In this document: positions 18,710 to 27,767 of the stretch, in pieces
How the letters are laid out: the number at the start of each line of letters is the position of its first letter
Numbering within the stretch: the first letter of the stretch is position 1
Source: Terrisporobacter mayombei
GTDB taxonomy: Bacteria > Bacillota > Clostridia > Peptostreptococcales > Peptostreptococcaceae
NCBI RefSeq assembly: GCF_020748465.1
Contig: NZ_JAHZMP010000006.1
Span: forward strand, 124,001 to 188,000
Reading direction: 5' to 3'
Length of the DNA: 64,000 nucleotides
Notes under the pieces: generated by a model
Told to the model about the DNA's origin: nothing
Database searches by the model: none
The model's input: the letters and a program-made list of their open reading frames with translations, nothing else
Translations under genes and position numbers: made by a program

Positions 18710-20053
18710 CTATTTAACAAATTGTTTTCTTTTAGATGAAGATAAGATATTCATTTCTTCTCTATATTTTGCCACTGTTCTTCTGGCTACTGTTATTCCT
18801 TCACCTTTCAATAATTTACATATTTTATCATCACTTAAAGGCTTTAATTTGTTTTCTTTATTTATAAATTCTTTTATCATATTTTTAATTTTAGTACTTG
18901 ATGTGCCTTCTTCTTCTTCACTTTGAATTGCTGTACTAAAGAAGTATTTAAACTCAAATAAACCAAAAGGAGTTAACATGTATTTACCATTAATGCCTCT
19001 ACTAATAGTAGACTCATGATATCCGAGATCTAAGGCTATATCTTTCAATCTCATTGGCTTAATGTTCTTAGCTCCCTTAATAAAAAACTCTTTTTGCTCT
19101 CTTACTATTACTTCTGCTATTTTTAAAATGGTGCTTTTTCTGGTTTCAATATTTTTCAAAAGATTAAGAGCATGGTTAAGTTTATTTTTTATAAACTCTT
19201 TAGCATTTTCATCAGATGCAGGACTACTTAGTACACTTTTATAATAATTATTTATGCATAAATGAAAATTAGCATTATCATTCATATAAACAATAAATTC
19301 TCCATCAATTTTTCTTACAGTGACATCTGGTTGAATATAAACTGTTTTTTCACTGCTACATAATCTTCCTGGCTTAGGATCAAATTCTTTAATTTGTTCA
19401 ATATACTCTACACACTCTTCAATGCATATATCATATTTTTTGCTAATAAATTTTATTTTATTTTTTCCTATTAAATTTAAATCTTCAATTATAATAGACT
19501 TTAAAATATCATCGTTTATATTTTTGTTTTTCATTTGAATTAACAAGCACTCACTAAGACTTCTAGCTCCTATTCCACTAGGTTCTAGTTGCTGGATATT
19601 TTTTAAACACGCCTCAAAATAATTATTATCTATATGTAACTCTTCAAGTATGAATTCTTCATCTGCTCCCAAGTATCCATCTTTATCTAAGCAATCAACA
19701 ATGTACTCACAAACTTCCTTTTCTTTATTACTTAGTTTTAAAAATGATAACTGTTCTTTAACATAATCATATAAATTACTTTCATATCTTGCTAGATTTT
19801 CTAAAGTAAAATCATTATCTAGGTCATAGCTTTTTATATTGTAACTTTTGTTATCAATATTTTTAGCAAACTCCTCCCAATCTACATCTCCCTTATTTTC
19901 AATTTCTAAGACTGGATTTTCTTCTGATTCTCTTTTTATTTCATCTTCTAATTCTAAATTACTCATGTTTAAAATATCTAGGGATTGTTTTAATTGAGTT
20001 GTCATAACAAGCTTTTGTGATTGAATTATATCTAATCTATTATTTAAGTTCAT
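18710..20053 (-). CDS. rpoN: RNA polymerase sigma-54 factor
   Basis: A 447-residue sigma-54. The N-terminal glutamine/leucine-rich activator-interacting region (MTTQLKQSLDILNMSNLELE) is followed by an acidic linker, the core-binding domain (about 85-280), the helix-turn-helix (ALDLGYHESTISRGINGKYM) and the RpoN box VARRTVAKYREEM near the C-terminus. It directs transcription from -24/-12 promoters with enhancer-binding activators; in related Clostridia these include amino-acid fermentation operons. No convincing -24/-12 element was found by eye in this window. Confidence 0.95.
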   Translation of the reverse strand: MNLNNRLDIIQSQKLVMTTQLKQSLDILNMSNLELEDEIKRESEENPVLEIENKGDVDWEEFAKNIDNKSYNIKSYDLDNDFTLENLARYESNLYDYVKEQLSFLKLSNKEKEVCEYIVDCLDKDGYLGADEEFILEELHIDNNYFEACLKNIQQLEPSGIGARSLSECLLIQMKNKNINDDILKSIIIEDLNLIGKNKIKFISKKYDICIEECVEYIEQIKEFDPKPGRLCSSEKTVYIQPDVTVRKIDGEFIVYMNDNANFHLCINNYYKSVLSSPASDENAKEFIKNKLNHALNLLKNIETRKSTILKIAEVIVREQKEFFIKGAKNIKPMRLKDIALDLGYHESTISRGINGKYMLTPFGLFEFKYFFSTAIQSEEEEGTSSTKIKNMIKEFINKENKLKPLSDDKICKLLKGEGITVARRTVAKYREEMNILSSSKRKQFVK

Positions 20054-20245
20054 ACTTTTTATCCCCTTTTCAATATTTACAGTAATTATTACAATTCTAT
20101 TATTTGTAAATTTAAATATCTAAATCCATTATAGTTAATATATTTAAACACTTCAATAAATCTTTCTCACTTAATTCAACAAAATACATGTATAATAAAT
20201 CTTGAAGCATTTAAATTAATCATATTAACATTTCAAGGAGGTAAT

Positions 20246-21952
20246 ATGAAAACTCTATGGCAATATACATTAAAATATAAATATCAATTTTTATATAGAA
20301 TAATAACCATCTCTTTAGTTGCTCTAGCAAGTATTTGCTTTGATTTTCTAATGGGATTTATAGTAGATATATTTGCAAGTGGTGACAGTAGTAAGTTTGC
20401 AACTATTACTATAGCCAGTATATTTCTAATAATAATTATGTTTTTAACAGAATATATAGACGGTCTTGTTATGTCATCTTATATTAAAAATACTGTAAAT
20501 TATTTAAGAACAGACATTTTTTCTAAAGTAATAAATAAAGATATAAAGGACTTCTCTTTAGATAACAGTGGAAAATATATTTCAATCTTATATAATGATA
20601 TAAAAATTATTGAAGACAGCTTCTTTAATAATTTATTTCAAGTTATATCATGCATCATATCTTTCGCAATTTCTTTAGTTGTCTTATTTTCAATTAGCCC
20701 AAGTATAGTAATTTTTATTTCTATCTTTGGAGTTTTAGGATTTATTATACCAAATGCTTTATCAAGAAAATTAGTTGTTCAAAAAAATGATTACTCCGAA
20801 AATTTAGAACAGATCACTTCTATTACAAAAGATTTATTTTCTGGATTTGAAGTAATTAAGGGGTTTAATATAAGTAATAAGATAAATGAGATTTTTAGTA
20901 CTGCATCAAATAATGTGGAAACTTCTAAAAGAAAGTACTCTGTTTTAGAAGCAATAATTAGGGGATTTTCTTTATCCTTTAGTGTTACAATTTATCTAGG
21001 TGTTCTTCTTATTGGAGGGTATCTTATGTATAAAAAAAGTATCACTGTTGGTACTGCTATAATAATTATTCAGTTAAGCACTCATATTGTTGGACCTGTA
21101 AAATTAAGTATTTCATTAATAAATCAAATTAGATCTGTATCACTTATAGCAGATAAAATAGAAAATATTTTAGAAGATACTAAAGATAGCTTTGAAAATA
21201 CTAAGTTAGATAATTTTACAAACTCAATAGAAATTAGAAATCTTGATTTTTCTTATAGTAAAGATATAAAAGCCTTAGATAATATTAGTTTAAATATAAA
21301 TAAGAATAAGAAATATGCTATTGTAGGTGAAAGTGGCTCTGGCAAAAGTACTTTAATAAAACTTCTTATGAGATATTATAGTGATTATGAAGGAAAAATC
21401 ATTATTGATGATAATGATTTAAAAAATATTTATAGCTCTGACTTGTATAAAAATATATCTATGATTCAACAAAATGTATTCATGTTTGATGATAGTATAA
21501 AAGAAAATATAAGACTTTATTCTAATCATACTGATGATGAAATTTTAAGTTCATGCGAAAGATCTGGATTAAGTAAATTGATTGATAGATTACCTAAAGG
21601 AATTAATTCTTTAGTTGGTGAAAATGGTAATAAATTATCAGGTGGCGAGAAGCAAAGAATTGCTATTGCAAGAGCTTTAATAAATAATACACAAATACTG
21701 ATTTTAGATGAATCTACTTCTGCCCTAGATAATGAAACAGCTTATAACTTGGAGAAATCTCTTTTAGACTTAAATGATTTAACTTTAATAACAGTCACTC
21801 ATAAGTTAATCAAAAGTATTTTAATTAATTACGATGAAATTATTGTTATGAAAAATGGAAAGATTCTCGAGAAGGGTAATTTCAATGATTTATTAAATCA
21901 AAAAGGCTATTTCTATAGCTTATATACTATTCAAAACGATAGTTTATCTTAA
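20246..21952 (+). CDS. ABC exporter, fused permease and ATPase
   Basis: A 568-residue half-transporter: six helices (residues 15-300) then a nucleotide-binding domain. Walker A is GESGSGKST (near 365), the signature LSGGEKQRIAIARAL (near 470), Walker B ILILDES, and the H-loop TVTHK. It functions as a homodimer exporting lipid, peptide or drug. An AAGGAGG site precedes the ATG. It is divergent from rpoN and monocistronic. The substrate is unknown. Confidence 0.9.
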   Translation: MKTLWQYTLKYKYQFLYRIITISLVALASICFDFLMGFIVDIFASGDSSKFATITIASIFLIIIMFLTEYIDGLVMSSYIKNTVNYLRTDIFSKVINKDIKDFSLDNSGKYISILYNDIKIIEDSFFNNLFQVISCIISFAISLVVLFSISPSIVIFISIFGVLGFIIPNALSRKLVVQKNDYSENLEQITSITKDLFSGFEVIKGFNISNKINEIFSTASNNVETSKRKYSVLEAIIRGFSLSFSVTIYLGVLLIGGYLMYKKSITVGTAIIIIQLSTHIVGPVKLSISLINQIRSVSLIADKIENILEDTKDSFENTKLDNFTNSIEIRNLDFSYSKDIKALDNISLNINKNKKYAIVGESGSGKSTLIKLLMRYYSDYEGKIIIDDNDLKNIYSSDLYKNISMIQQNVFMFDDSIKENIRLYSNHTDDEILSSCERSGLSKLIDRLPKGINSLVGENGNKLSGGEKQRIAIARALINNTQILILDESTSALDNETAYNLEKSLLDLNDLTLITVTHKLIKSILINYDEIIVMKNGKILEKGNFNDLLNQKGYFYSLYTIQNDSLS

Positions 21953-22006
21953 CAAATAATTTACTTTAAACACTACTTTTGTTCAGTTAATACCTTGAAA
22001 ATTAAA

Positions 22007-22035
22007 ATGAGGTTGAATCATTGATTCAACCTCTT
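22007..22035. terminator. Terminator between convergent genes
   Basis: GAGGTTGAATCA pairs with TGATTCAACCTC (12 bp, minimal loop); a CTCTT end lies on the plus strand. Confidence 0.85.
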
Positions 22036-22065
22036 AATATAATAAATAATAAATTTATTTATAAA

Positions 22066-22959
22066 TTATTCTGTAACAACTTTAGATTCTTTCTTTAGAT
22101 TTTTCATTGCACCAGCTATCATACTAGCTCCAGTATAAACTAAAACTGCCATTACAATCCATTTTAAAGTTTCTATTGGTAATGATTTAACTATAAATGC
22201 TGCTACAAATACACCAACTGCCCCACATAAGCCTACTATTAATGAAGCTTTTCTTGGATAAGCTCCTTCTTTTATAAACTTAACAGAAGATACTGGTTGT
22301 AACATTGCACAAGATCCCATCATTATTGGAAATGTAACTTGTGGAGATAATCCTAGGAAATAAGTTAATGCCATACATGGTGCAAACAGTCCAACACCAG
22401 CTGTCATTAATGCTCCAAGAACTGCGTTACCCACAACACCTATAACAAGTTTTGCTCCAGAAAGTCCTATTGCATCTCCACCTCCTGGCATGTATCCCAT
22501 TTTACTACAAAACATTAATACTGCAGTAGCTAAAAGAGCTAATCCCATTACTAATTGGATTTTTGCTTCATCCATCTTAGCTATTACACCTGCTCCTATA
22601 TATGAACCTACAGCTGCAGCTATCAACATAGAGAACAATGTTACAGGATCTACCTGAATAACTGTAGTAAATATAAATGCTTCACACATAACTGGTAAAC
22701 AACATCCAACATTTAAGAACCCTGGAAGTTCTTTATCTCTTATGCCTATTTTAAAGAATTTGTTTGCTGCTACTATAATTGCAAATGAGCCGATACCTAA
22801 TGCATCAAAGAAGTTAGTTATCAATCCTAAGGCTCCAATTTTTACCACAGAAGGATTATCTAATTCTCCTGCTTCCTTTACTTGTCTATAATCTTTAAAA
22901 AATGTGTAATAATAAACACCCATTAAAGATAATAGAATTCCTCTTAATGCTAATAACAT
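22066..22959 (-). CDS. TSUP (TauE/SafE) permease, paralogue 1
   Basis: A 297-residue membrane protein of the TSUP/DUF81 family with about eight helices in two repeats. Conserved segments shared with two neighbours are GALGLITNFFDALGIGSFA, RDKELPGFLNVG, YIGAGVIAKMDE and FPIMMGSCAMLQPVSSVKFI. Family members move sulfite, sulfoacetate, organosulfonates or other small anions. The ribosome site is AGGGGGAA. It lies first downstream of the paralogue-2 unit and has its own promoter-sized gap. Substrate unknown; the cluster with proline racemase hints at a fermentation-related anion (inference). Confidence 0.85.
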   Translation of the reverse strand: MLLALRGILLSLMGVYYYTFFKDYRQVKEAGELDNPSVVKIGALGLITNFFDALGIGSFAIIVAANKFFKIGIRDKELPGFLNVGCCLPVMCEAFIFTTVIQVDPVTLFSMLIAAAVGSYIGAGVIAKMDEAKIQLVMGLALLATAVLMFCSKMGYMPGGGDAIGLSGAKLVIGVVGNAVLGALMTAGVGLFAPCMALTYFLGLSPQVTFPIMMGSCAMLQPVSSVKFIKEGAYPRKASLIVGLCGAVGVFVAAFIVKSLPIETLKWIVMAVLVYTGASMIAGAMKNLKKESKVVTE

Positions 22960-23199
22960 TGGTTAATTCCCCCTAAAATTTATATTTTATTTTTAGTAAA
23001 ATATACAGTTCAACAATGCTTTTTCAACTGTCAAACGTTTACCTTTTTATTATATTAATTTGTTAAAAAATATTCAATCAATTTATTAATATTTACATAA
23101 ATATATTTTAAAATATAAAAATTTTTTAAACAACTTTGTATACATTGATACAGCTTAATTCCATAAAGTTTATATTAGTATATTTTTTTTAAAAAATAA
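22960..23199. other. AT-rich intergenic region upstream of TSUP paralogue 1
   Basis: No gene or clear operator is seen. It should contain the promoter and leader of paralogue 1 after the terminator of paralogue 2. Confidence 0.4.
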
Positions 23200-23230
23200 A
23201 AAAAATATGCCACGATAAATCGTGGCATAT
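23200..23230 (-). terminator. Terminator of TSUP paralogue 2
   Basis: ATATGCCACG / CGTGGCATAT forms a 10-bp stem with an ATAAAT loop, and on the minus strand it is followed by TTTTTTATTTTTT. Confidence 0.9.
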
Positions 23231-23265
23231 CCTTATTTAAATACATTGTAATTACTTAATTATTA

Positions 23266-24147
23266 TTATGCTTCCATTTTTTTACTAGCTTTGTTAGCAG
23301 CAATTAACATAGATGCAGAAGTATAGAATATAACACCTATAACCAACCAAGTTAATATATTCATTGGTAAATTACTAACAAATGTTGCAGCGATATATAC
23401 ACCTACTGCTCCAGTTAAACCTATTATTAAGGCTGCTTTTCTTGGATAAGCACCTTCTTTTATGAATTTAACTGATCCTACTGGCATTAATGTTGCACAA
23501 GATCCCATCATTATTGGGAATGCAACTTGTGGAGACATTCCTAGGAAATAAACTAACGCCATACATGGTGCATATAAACCTATACCAGCAGACATTAAAG
23601 CCCCAAGTATAAAGTTACCTACTACACCTATAACTAATCTTATTCCTGTTAATCCTATAGCGTCTCCACCACCTTGAATTAAGCCTAATTGTTTAAATAC
23701 CATAACTACAGCAGTTATTAATAATGCAAGACCCATAACCTTTTGGACTTTTAATTCATCCATTTTAGCTATTACACCAGCTCCAAGATATGAACCTAAA
23801 GCTGCTGCTGCAAGCATAGATATTAATGTTACTGGTTCAACTTCTATAACTGTAGTCATTATTACTGCTTCAACCATAACTGGAAGAGTATCAGCAACAT
23901 TTAATAATCCTGGAAGTTCTTTATCTCTAACTCCCATTTTCATAAACTTGTTTAATGCAACTGTTGGTGCAAATGAACCTATACCTAATGTATCAAGGAA
24001 ATTTGTAAGAAAACCTATAAAACCTGCTTTTCCTATACTTACATCATCTAATTCACCTGCTGCAGATACTTGTCTGTAATCTTTTATGAAGAAGTATCCA
24101 TATACAGACATTAAAACTGCCCAAACCACCCTAATAATATTAACCAT
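23266..24147 (-). CDS. TSUP (TauE/SafE) permease, paralogue 2
   Basis: A 293-residue TSUP permease very similar to its two neighbours: GFLTNFLDTLGIGSFAPTV, RDKELPGLLNVADTLP, GAGVIAKMDELKVQKVMGLA and FPIMMGSCATLMPVGSVKF. It starts 80 nt after the proline racemase stop with no terminator between them, so it is probably co-transcribed with prdF. That makes it the paralogue most likely to serve proline racemase physiology (inference). Confidence 0.85.
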   Translation of the reverse strand: MVNIIRVVWAVLMSVYGYFFIKDYRQVSAAGELDDVSIGKAGFIGFLTNFLDTLGIGSFAPTVALNKFMKMGVRDKELPGLLNVADTLPVMVEAVIMTTVIEVEPVTLISMLAAAALGSYLGAGVIAKMDELKVQKVMGLALLITAVVMVFKQLGLIQGGGDAIGLTGIRLVIGVVGNFILGALMSAGIGLYAPCMALVYFLGMSPQVAFPIMMGSCATLMPVGSVKFIKEGAYPRKAALIIGLTGAVGVYIAATFVSNLPMNILTWLVIGVIFYTSASMLIAANKASKKMEA

Positions 24148-24226
24148 AATATGATTCCCCCTATTTCTCTTTTGTGATTATTATATTTATAGTTGAAATC
24201 TTAATATTAAGTTATTGGATTAGATG

Positions 24227-25234
24227 CTATTTTAATATAAAACCATATTTAACTGGATCTTCATCATCTATAACAAAATGATTGAACCCTGTTATATAAG
24301 CTGCCGCAGTTATTTCAGGTCTTACTGCATCAAATTCACCAACTTTATCAAGACCTACTATCTTACCTTTGAATAGAGTTCCTAATATACTTTCGTATAC
24401 AAAGTTTTCTCCTTCTTTTATTTCTCCTTTTGCATATAAAGTAGCAAGTTTAGCACTTGTACCAGTTCCACATGGAGATCTATCTACTTGACCTTGACCA
24501 AATATAACAACGTTTTTGTAAGTTGCTTCTGGATGAGTAGGATCATCATATATTTCAACTAAATCAACTGTTTTTATGTGGTCTAGAGTTGGATGTTGTA
24601 CTTGTATTTCTCTGTTAACTATTTCCATCATTTCCATACCTATGTTATTTAATAATTGAGTATTTTTAGCCTCAACTTTAACACCAAATTGTTTTGCATG
24701 AACTATTGCAAAGAAACTTCCTCCAAATGATATATCAAATTTTATCTTTCCATATGGAGCCATTTCTATTTCACAGTCTCTTTTATATAAAAATGCAGGT
24801 ACATTTACAAAAGATACTTCTCTAACTTTTCCATCAACTATTTTAGCTTCTGCTTCTATCATTCCTGCTGGAGCTTCCATTTTAACATGAGTAACTGGCT
24901 CTACCATATCTACCATTCCTGTTTCTATAGCAACAGTTATAGCACCTATTGAACCATGTCCACACATGTTTAGGTATCCTCCACCGTCCATGAATATGAT
25001 ACCGAAATCAGCAGTTGGATCACAAGGTTGAGTTATTATTGATCCAAACATATCATTATGTCCTCTTGGTTCTAACATTATAGCTGTTCTTAAATGATCT
25101 AAGTTTTCTTCTAAGTACGCTTTTTTCTCAGCCATAGTGTTTCCTTTTATATTAGGAATTCCTCCTGTAACTATTCTTGTTGGTTCTCCCATAGTATGAG
25201 AATCAATTGCTTGAATACTTCTTGAAAATTTCAT
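24227..25234 (-). CDS. prdF: Proline racemase (or 4-hydroxyproline 2-epimerase)
   Basis: A 335-residue cofactor-independent racemase with the length and overall sequence of the C. difficile proline racemase. The two catalytic cysteines are visible: Cys91 in LNMCGHGSIG and Cys255 in DRSPCGTGTSAK. The N-terminus reads AIDSHTMGEPTR. L-proline to D-proline conversion would feed D-proline reductase, but no prd reductase genes are in this window. The epimerase alternative cannot be excluded, since both activities share these motifs. It sits between TSUP permease genes, probably in one transcript with paralogue 2. The ribosome site AGGGGGA is well spaced. Confidence 0.85.
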   Translation of the reverse strand: MKFSRSIQAIDSHTMGEPTRIVTGGIPNIKGNTMAEKKAYLEENLDHLRTAIMLEPRGHNDMFGSIITQPCDPTADFGIIFMDGGGYLNMCGHGSIGAITVAIETGMVDMVEPVTHVKMEAPAGMIEAEAKIVDGKVREVSFVNVPAFLYKRDCEIEMAPYGKIKFDISFGGSFFAIVHAKQFGVKVEAKNTQLLNNIGMEMMEIVNREIQVQHPTLDHIKTVDLVEIYDDPTHPEATYKNVVIFGQGQVDRSPCGTGTSAKLATLYAKGEIKEGENFVYESILGTLFKGKIVGLDKVGEFDAVRPEITAAAYITGFNHFVIDDEDPVKYGFILK

Positions 25235-25530
25235 TTGCCTGTCCCCCTAAAATCATTATTAAAATAAATATTTATAATATATTTATTGAATTAATCTATG
25301 ATAAACAGATAAAAAAACGGTTTCAGCATCTATATTTACTTCTTAACGTTAATTAATTGACAATAAAATGTATATATAGAGTGTGAATACCATCACCGTA
25401 AAAATGTAAATTTTCAGTCATTTATCGACTACTTTTTACAACTTATCTACTTACCTATTTTCATTATAGTTAATTAATCTCAACTATTCAACAAAATTTT
25501 CACATTTTTCTATAATGCTTTTTTATTACA
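25235..25530. other. Intergenic promoter region of the prdF unit
   Basis: About 300 nt without a gene. It must hold the promoter for prdF and TSUP paralogue 2. By eye I see neither a -24/-12 sigma-54 element nor a riboswitch. A TTGACA on the plus strand at about 25358 faces away from prdF. Confidence 0.4.
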
Positions 25531-25569
25531 AAAAATATATACCATACGTAGAAAGTATGGTATATATTT
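25531..25569 (-). terminator. Terminator of TSUP paralogue 3
   Basis: A 14-bp perfect stem (AATATATACCATAC / GTATGGTATATATT) with a 7-nt loop; T-rich run on the minus strand. Confidence 0.85.
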
Positions 25570-25585
25570 AACATTAGTTTTATCT

Positions 25586-25632
25586 CATTTTGCAATTTTT
25601 TTGTTCATTCTTATATACATTTTGCAATTTTT
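25586..25632. repeat. Direct repeat of 15 bp, 32-bp period
   Basis: CATTTTGCAATTTTT occurs at 25586-25600 and 25618-25632, in the 3' flank of TSUP paralogue 3. Three helical turns separate the copies. It may be chance in AT-rich DNA. Confidence 0.45.
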
Positions 25633-25662
25633 CTTATTTTTCTCTATACAATCGTTATTATT

Positions 25663-26574
25663 TTATTTATCATTTTTATTATTTTCTATACTATTATTAT
25701 CTTCAGAGTTTTTTCTCTTATATGATGAATTTAACATAGATATGGAAGTATAGAATATAACTGCAATTACTAACCATCTTAGTATATTAAGTGGCAATGA
25801 TTTAACTATATATGCAGCAATAAATACTCCTATAGCTCCAAATAATCCAAGTAATAAAGCTGCTTTTCTAGGATGTGCTCCTTCTTTAATAAACTTAACT
25901 GAACATACTGGCATTAATGTAGCACATGACCCCATCATTATTGGGAAAGCAACTGCTGGAGACATACCTAGGAAGTAAACCAAAGCCATACAAGGTGCAT
26001 AAAGCCCTATACCTGCCGTCATTAATGCTCCAAGTATAAAGTTACCTACAATACCTATAACTAATTTTATTCCCGTAAGACCTATAGCTTCGCCACCACC
26101 AGGCATTAAATTCAATGCACTTAAAGTCATTAAAACACCTGTTACTAATAAAGCAATTCCCATGATTTTTTGTATTTTAATTTCATCTAGTTTAGATATT
26201 ATACCAGCTCCTAGCCAAGAACCTACTGCAGATGCTGCTAACATTGTTACTAATGTTACTGGCTCAACATCTATAACTGTAGTAAATATTACCGCTTCAC
26301 ACATAACTGGTAAAGTATCTCCAACATTTAATAACCCTGGTAAATCCTTATCTCTTACGCCCATTTTCAAGAACTTATTAAATGCTACTGTTGGTGCAAA
26401 GGAACCTATTCCTAAAGTATCAAAGAAATTAGTTATAAATCCCACAACACCCACTTTTGCTATACTAACCTCATCAAGCCCACCCGATGCCTTTACCTGC
26501 TTATAGTCTTTAATAAATACATAGTAATAAAATGCCATCAATACTGCCCAAACAAACCTTACAAAGTTTAACAT
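25663..26574 (-). CDS. TSUP (TauE/SafE) permease, paralogue 3
   Basis: A 303-residue TSUP permease closely related to the other two: GFITNFFDTLGIGSFAPTV, GAGIISKLDEIKIQKIMGIA, FPIMMGSCATLMPVCSVKF. It ends with an Asn/Lys/Glu-rich hydrophilic tail not shared by paralogue 1. AAGGAGG precedes the ATG. It is upstream of prdF and ends in a strong hairpin, so it is a separate unit. Confidence 0.85.
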   Translation of the reverse strand: MLNFVRFVWAVLMAFYYYVFIKDYKQVKASGGLDEVSIAKVGVVGFITNFFDTLGIGSFAPTVAFNKFLKMGVRDKDLPGLLNVGDTLPVMCEAVIFTTVIDVEPVTLVTMLAASAVGSWLGAGIISKLDEIKIQKIMGIALLVTGVLMTLSALNLMPGGGEAIGLTGIKLVIGIVGNFILGALMTAGIGLYAPCMALVYFLGMSPAVAFPIMMGSCATLMPVCSVKFIKEGAHPRKAALLLGLFGAIGVFIAAYIVKSLPLNILRWLVIAVIFYTSISMLNSSYKRKNSEDNNSIENNKNDK

Positions 26575-26754
26575 GTTACTTCCTCCTTAAAATTTATATA
26601 GTTAAATCCCACTCACTGAGATTTATAACTAGCTTGTATTAATATATAGTATGCTCACTATATATTTATTCTAAATAAAATGTTATTAGACTATCTATCT
26701 GGCAATATACATAATACATATATAATTGATTACTACACTTGAATCTGTTGCAAT

Positions 26755-26797
26755 AAAAAAGACCTTCTTTGCAGTTTAAACAAAGAAGGTCTTTATA
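26755..26797 (-). terminator. Terminator of the FNT gene
   Basis: A 14-bp perfect stem (AAAGACCTTCTTTG / CAAAGAAGGTCTTT) with a 9-nt loop is followed by TTTTATTG on the minus strand. Confidence 0.92.
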
Positions 26798-26802
26798 TAT
26801 AA

Positions 26803-27609
26803 TTAGCAAGCTTTGCTAACTGTTTCAATAGTTTTATTTTCTTTTTTCTTTGACATAAAGTAAGTTAAGAATCCGTAGAACCCTGCTCCACCAACTATAT
26901 TACCTAATGTAACAAATAACATACTGTATAAAGCATTTGCTACTGTAACATCATTAGCCACTGGTGAGAATAAACATACTAATAAAGTAGTCATATTAGC
27001 AATACAGTGTTCGAATCCACTTGTTACGAAAGCAAATATCAATAAAAATACTATAGCTATCTTAGCCATTTCATCTTTTGTTTTGTAAGCTGCAAGTACA
27101 GCTGCACAAACTAATATGTTAGCTAAAACCCCTCTGCAGAATAGTTGTAGAGCTGGTGCTGCGACTTTATAAGCGCCACAGTATGCAAAATAATCCATCG
27201 TATGTCCACTAGATGCAAAACCAGTTCCTACAAATAAAAGTGATACAAGTATTGCTCCTAAGAAGTTACCAAAGTAGCTATATCCCATTATTCTTATTCC
27301 ATCTTTTACACTAGTAACTTTTGCTAAACTTCCCATAGTCATAATCATTGTATTACTTGTAAATAGCTCATATCCTAGTGTTATAATTGCGCTTAGTGCA
27401 AATGAGAATGACATCCCTGAAACTATTTTCGTTGCTGGTGATTCTCCTGCATGTAATTGTCCACCTATAGTAAATATTAATATGCATCCAAGTCCTATAA
27501 ACATTCCTGCAAATATTGATAGTACTAAGTACTTTAATTTACTCTCATTAAGCGTATTAATTTTATCTTCAGCTTTATGAGCTAATAATTGAATTGTTTC
27601 TTCATTCAT
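26803..27609 (-). CDS. Formate/nitrite transporter family channel
   Basis: A 268-residue FNT protein with six helices, forming pentameric channels for formate, nitrite, hydrosulfide or lactate-like monovalent anions. Visible family features are GMFIGLGCILIFTIGGQL (helix 1), LFTSNTMIM (the omega-loop region), the helix-4 SGFEHCIANMT with the central His, and GNIVGGAGFYG. In a fermenter, formate export or hydrosulfide movement is likely; sequence alone does not decide. It is monocistronic. Confidence 0.88.
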   Translation of the reverse strand: MNEETIQLLAHKAEDKINTLNESKLKYLVLSIFAGMFIGLGCILIFTIGGQLHAGESPATKIVSGMSFSFALSAIITLGYELFTSNTMIMTMGSLAKVTSVKDGIRIMGYSYFGNFLGAILVSLLFVGTGFASSGHTMDYFAYCGAYKVAAPALQLFCRGVLANILVCAAVLAAYKTKDEMAKIAIVFLLIFAFVTSGFEHCIANMTTLLVCLFSPVANDVTVANALYSMLFVTLGNIVGGAGFYGFLTYFMSKKKENKTIETVSKAC

Positions 27610-27767
27610 TACCTATGTCTCCTATTCGTCATTTATTACATTTTGTATCTTGTATACAACCTTTTTTTATTTTAGCACATAGATATACTTTTTTAAAACA
27701 AAAAATAAAGTTTTAAACTGGAAAATTTTTCAATATAATAATTTATTTCCTTACTATCTATAAAATT

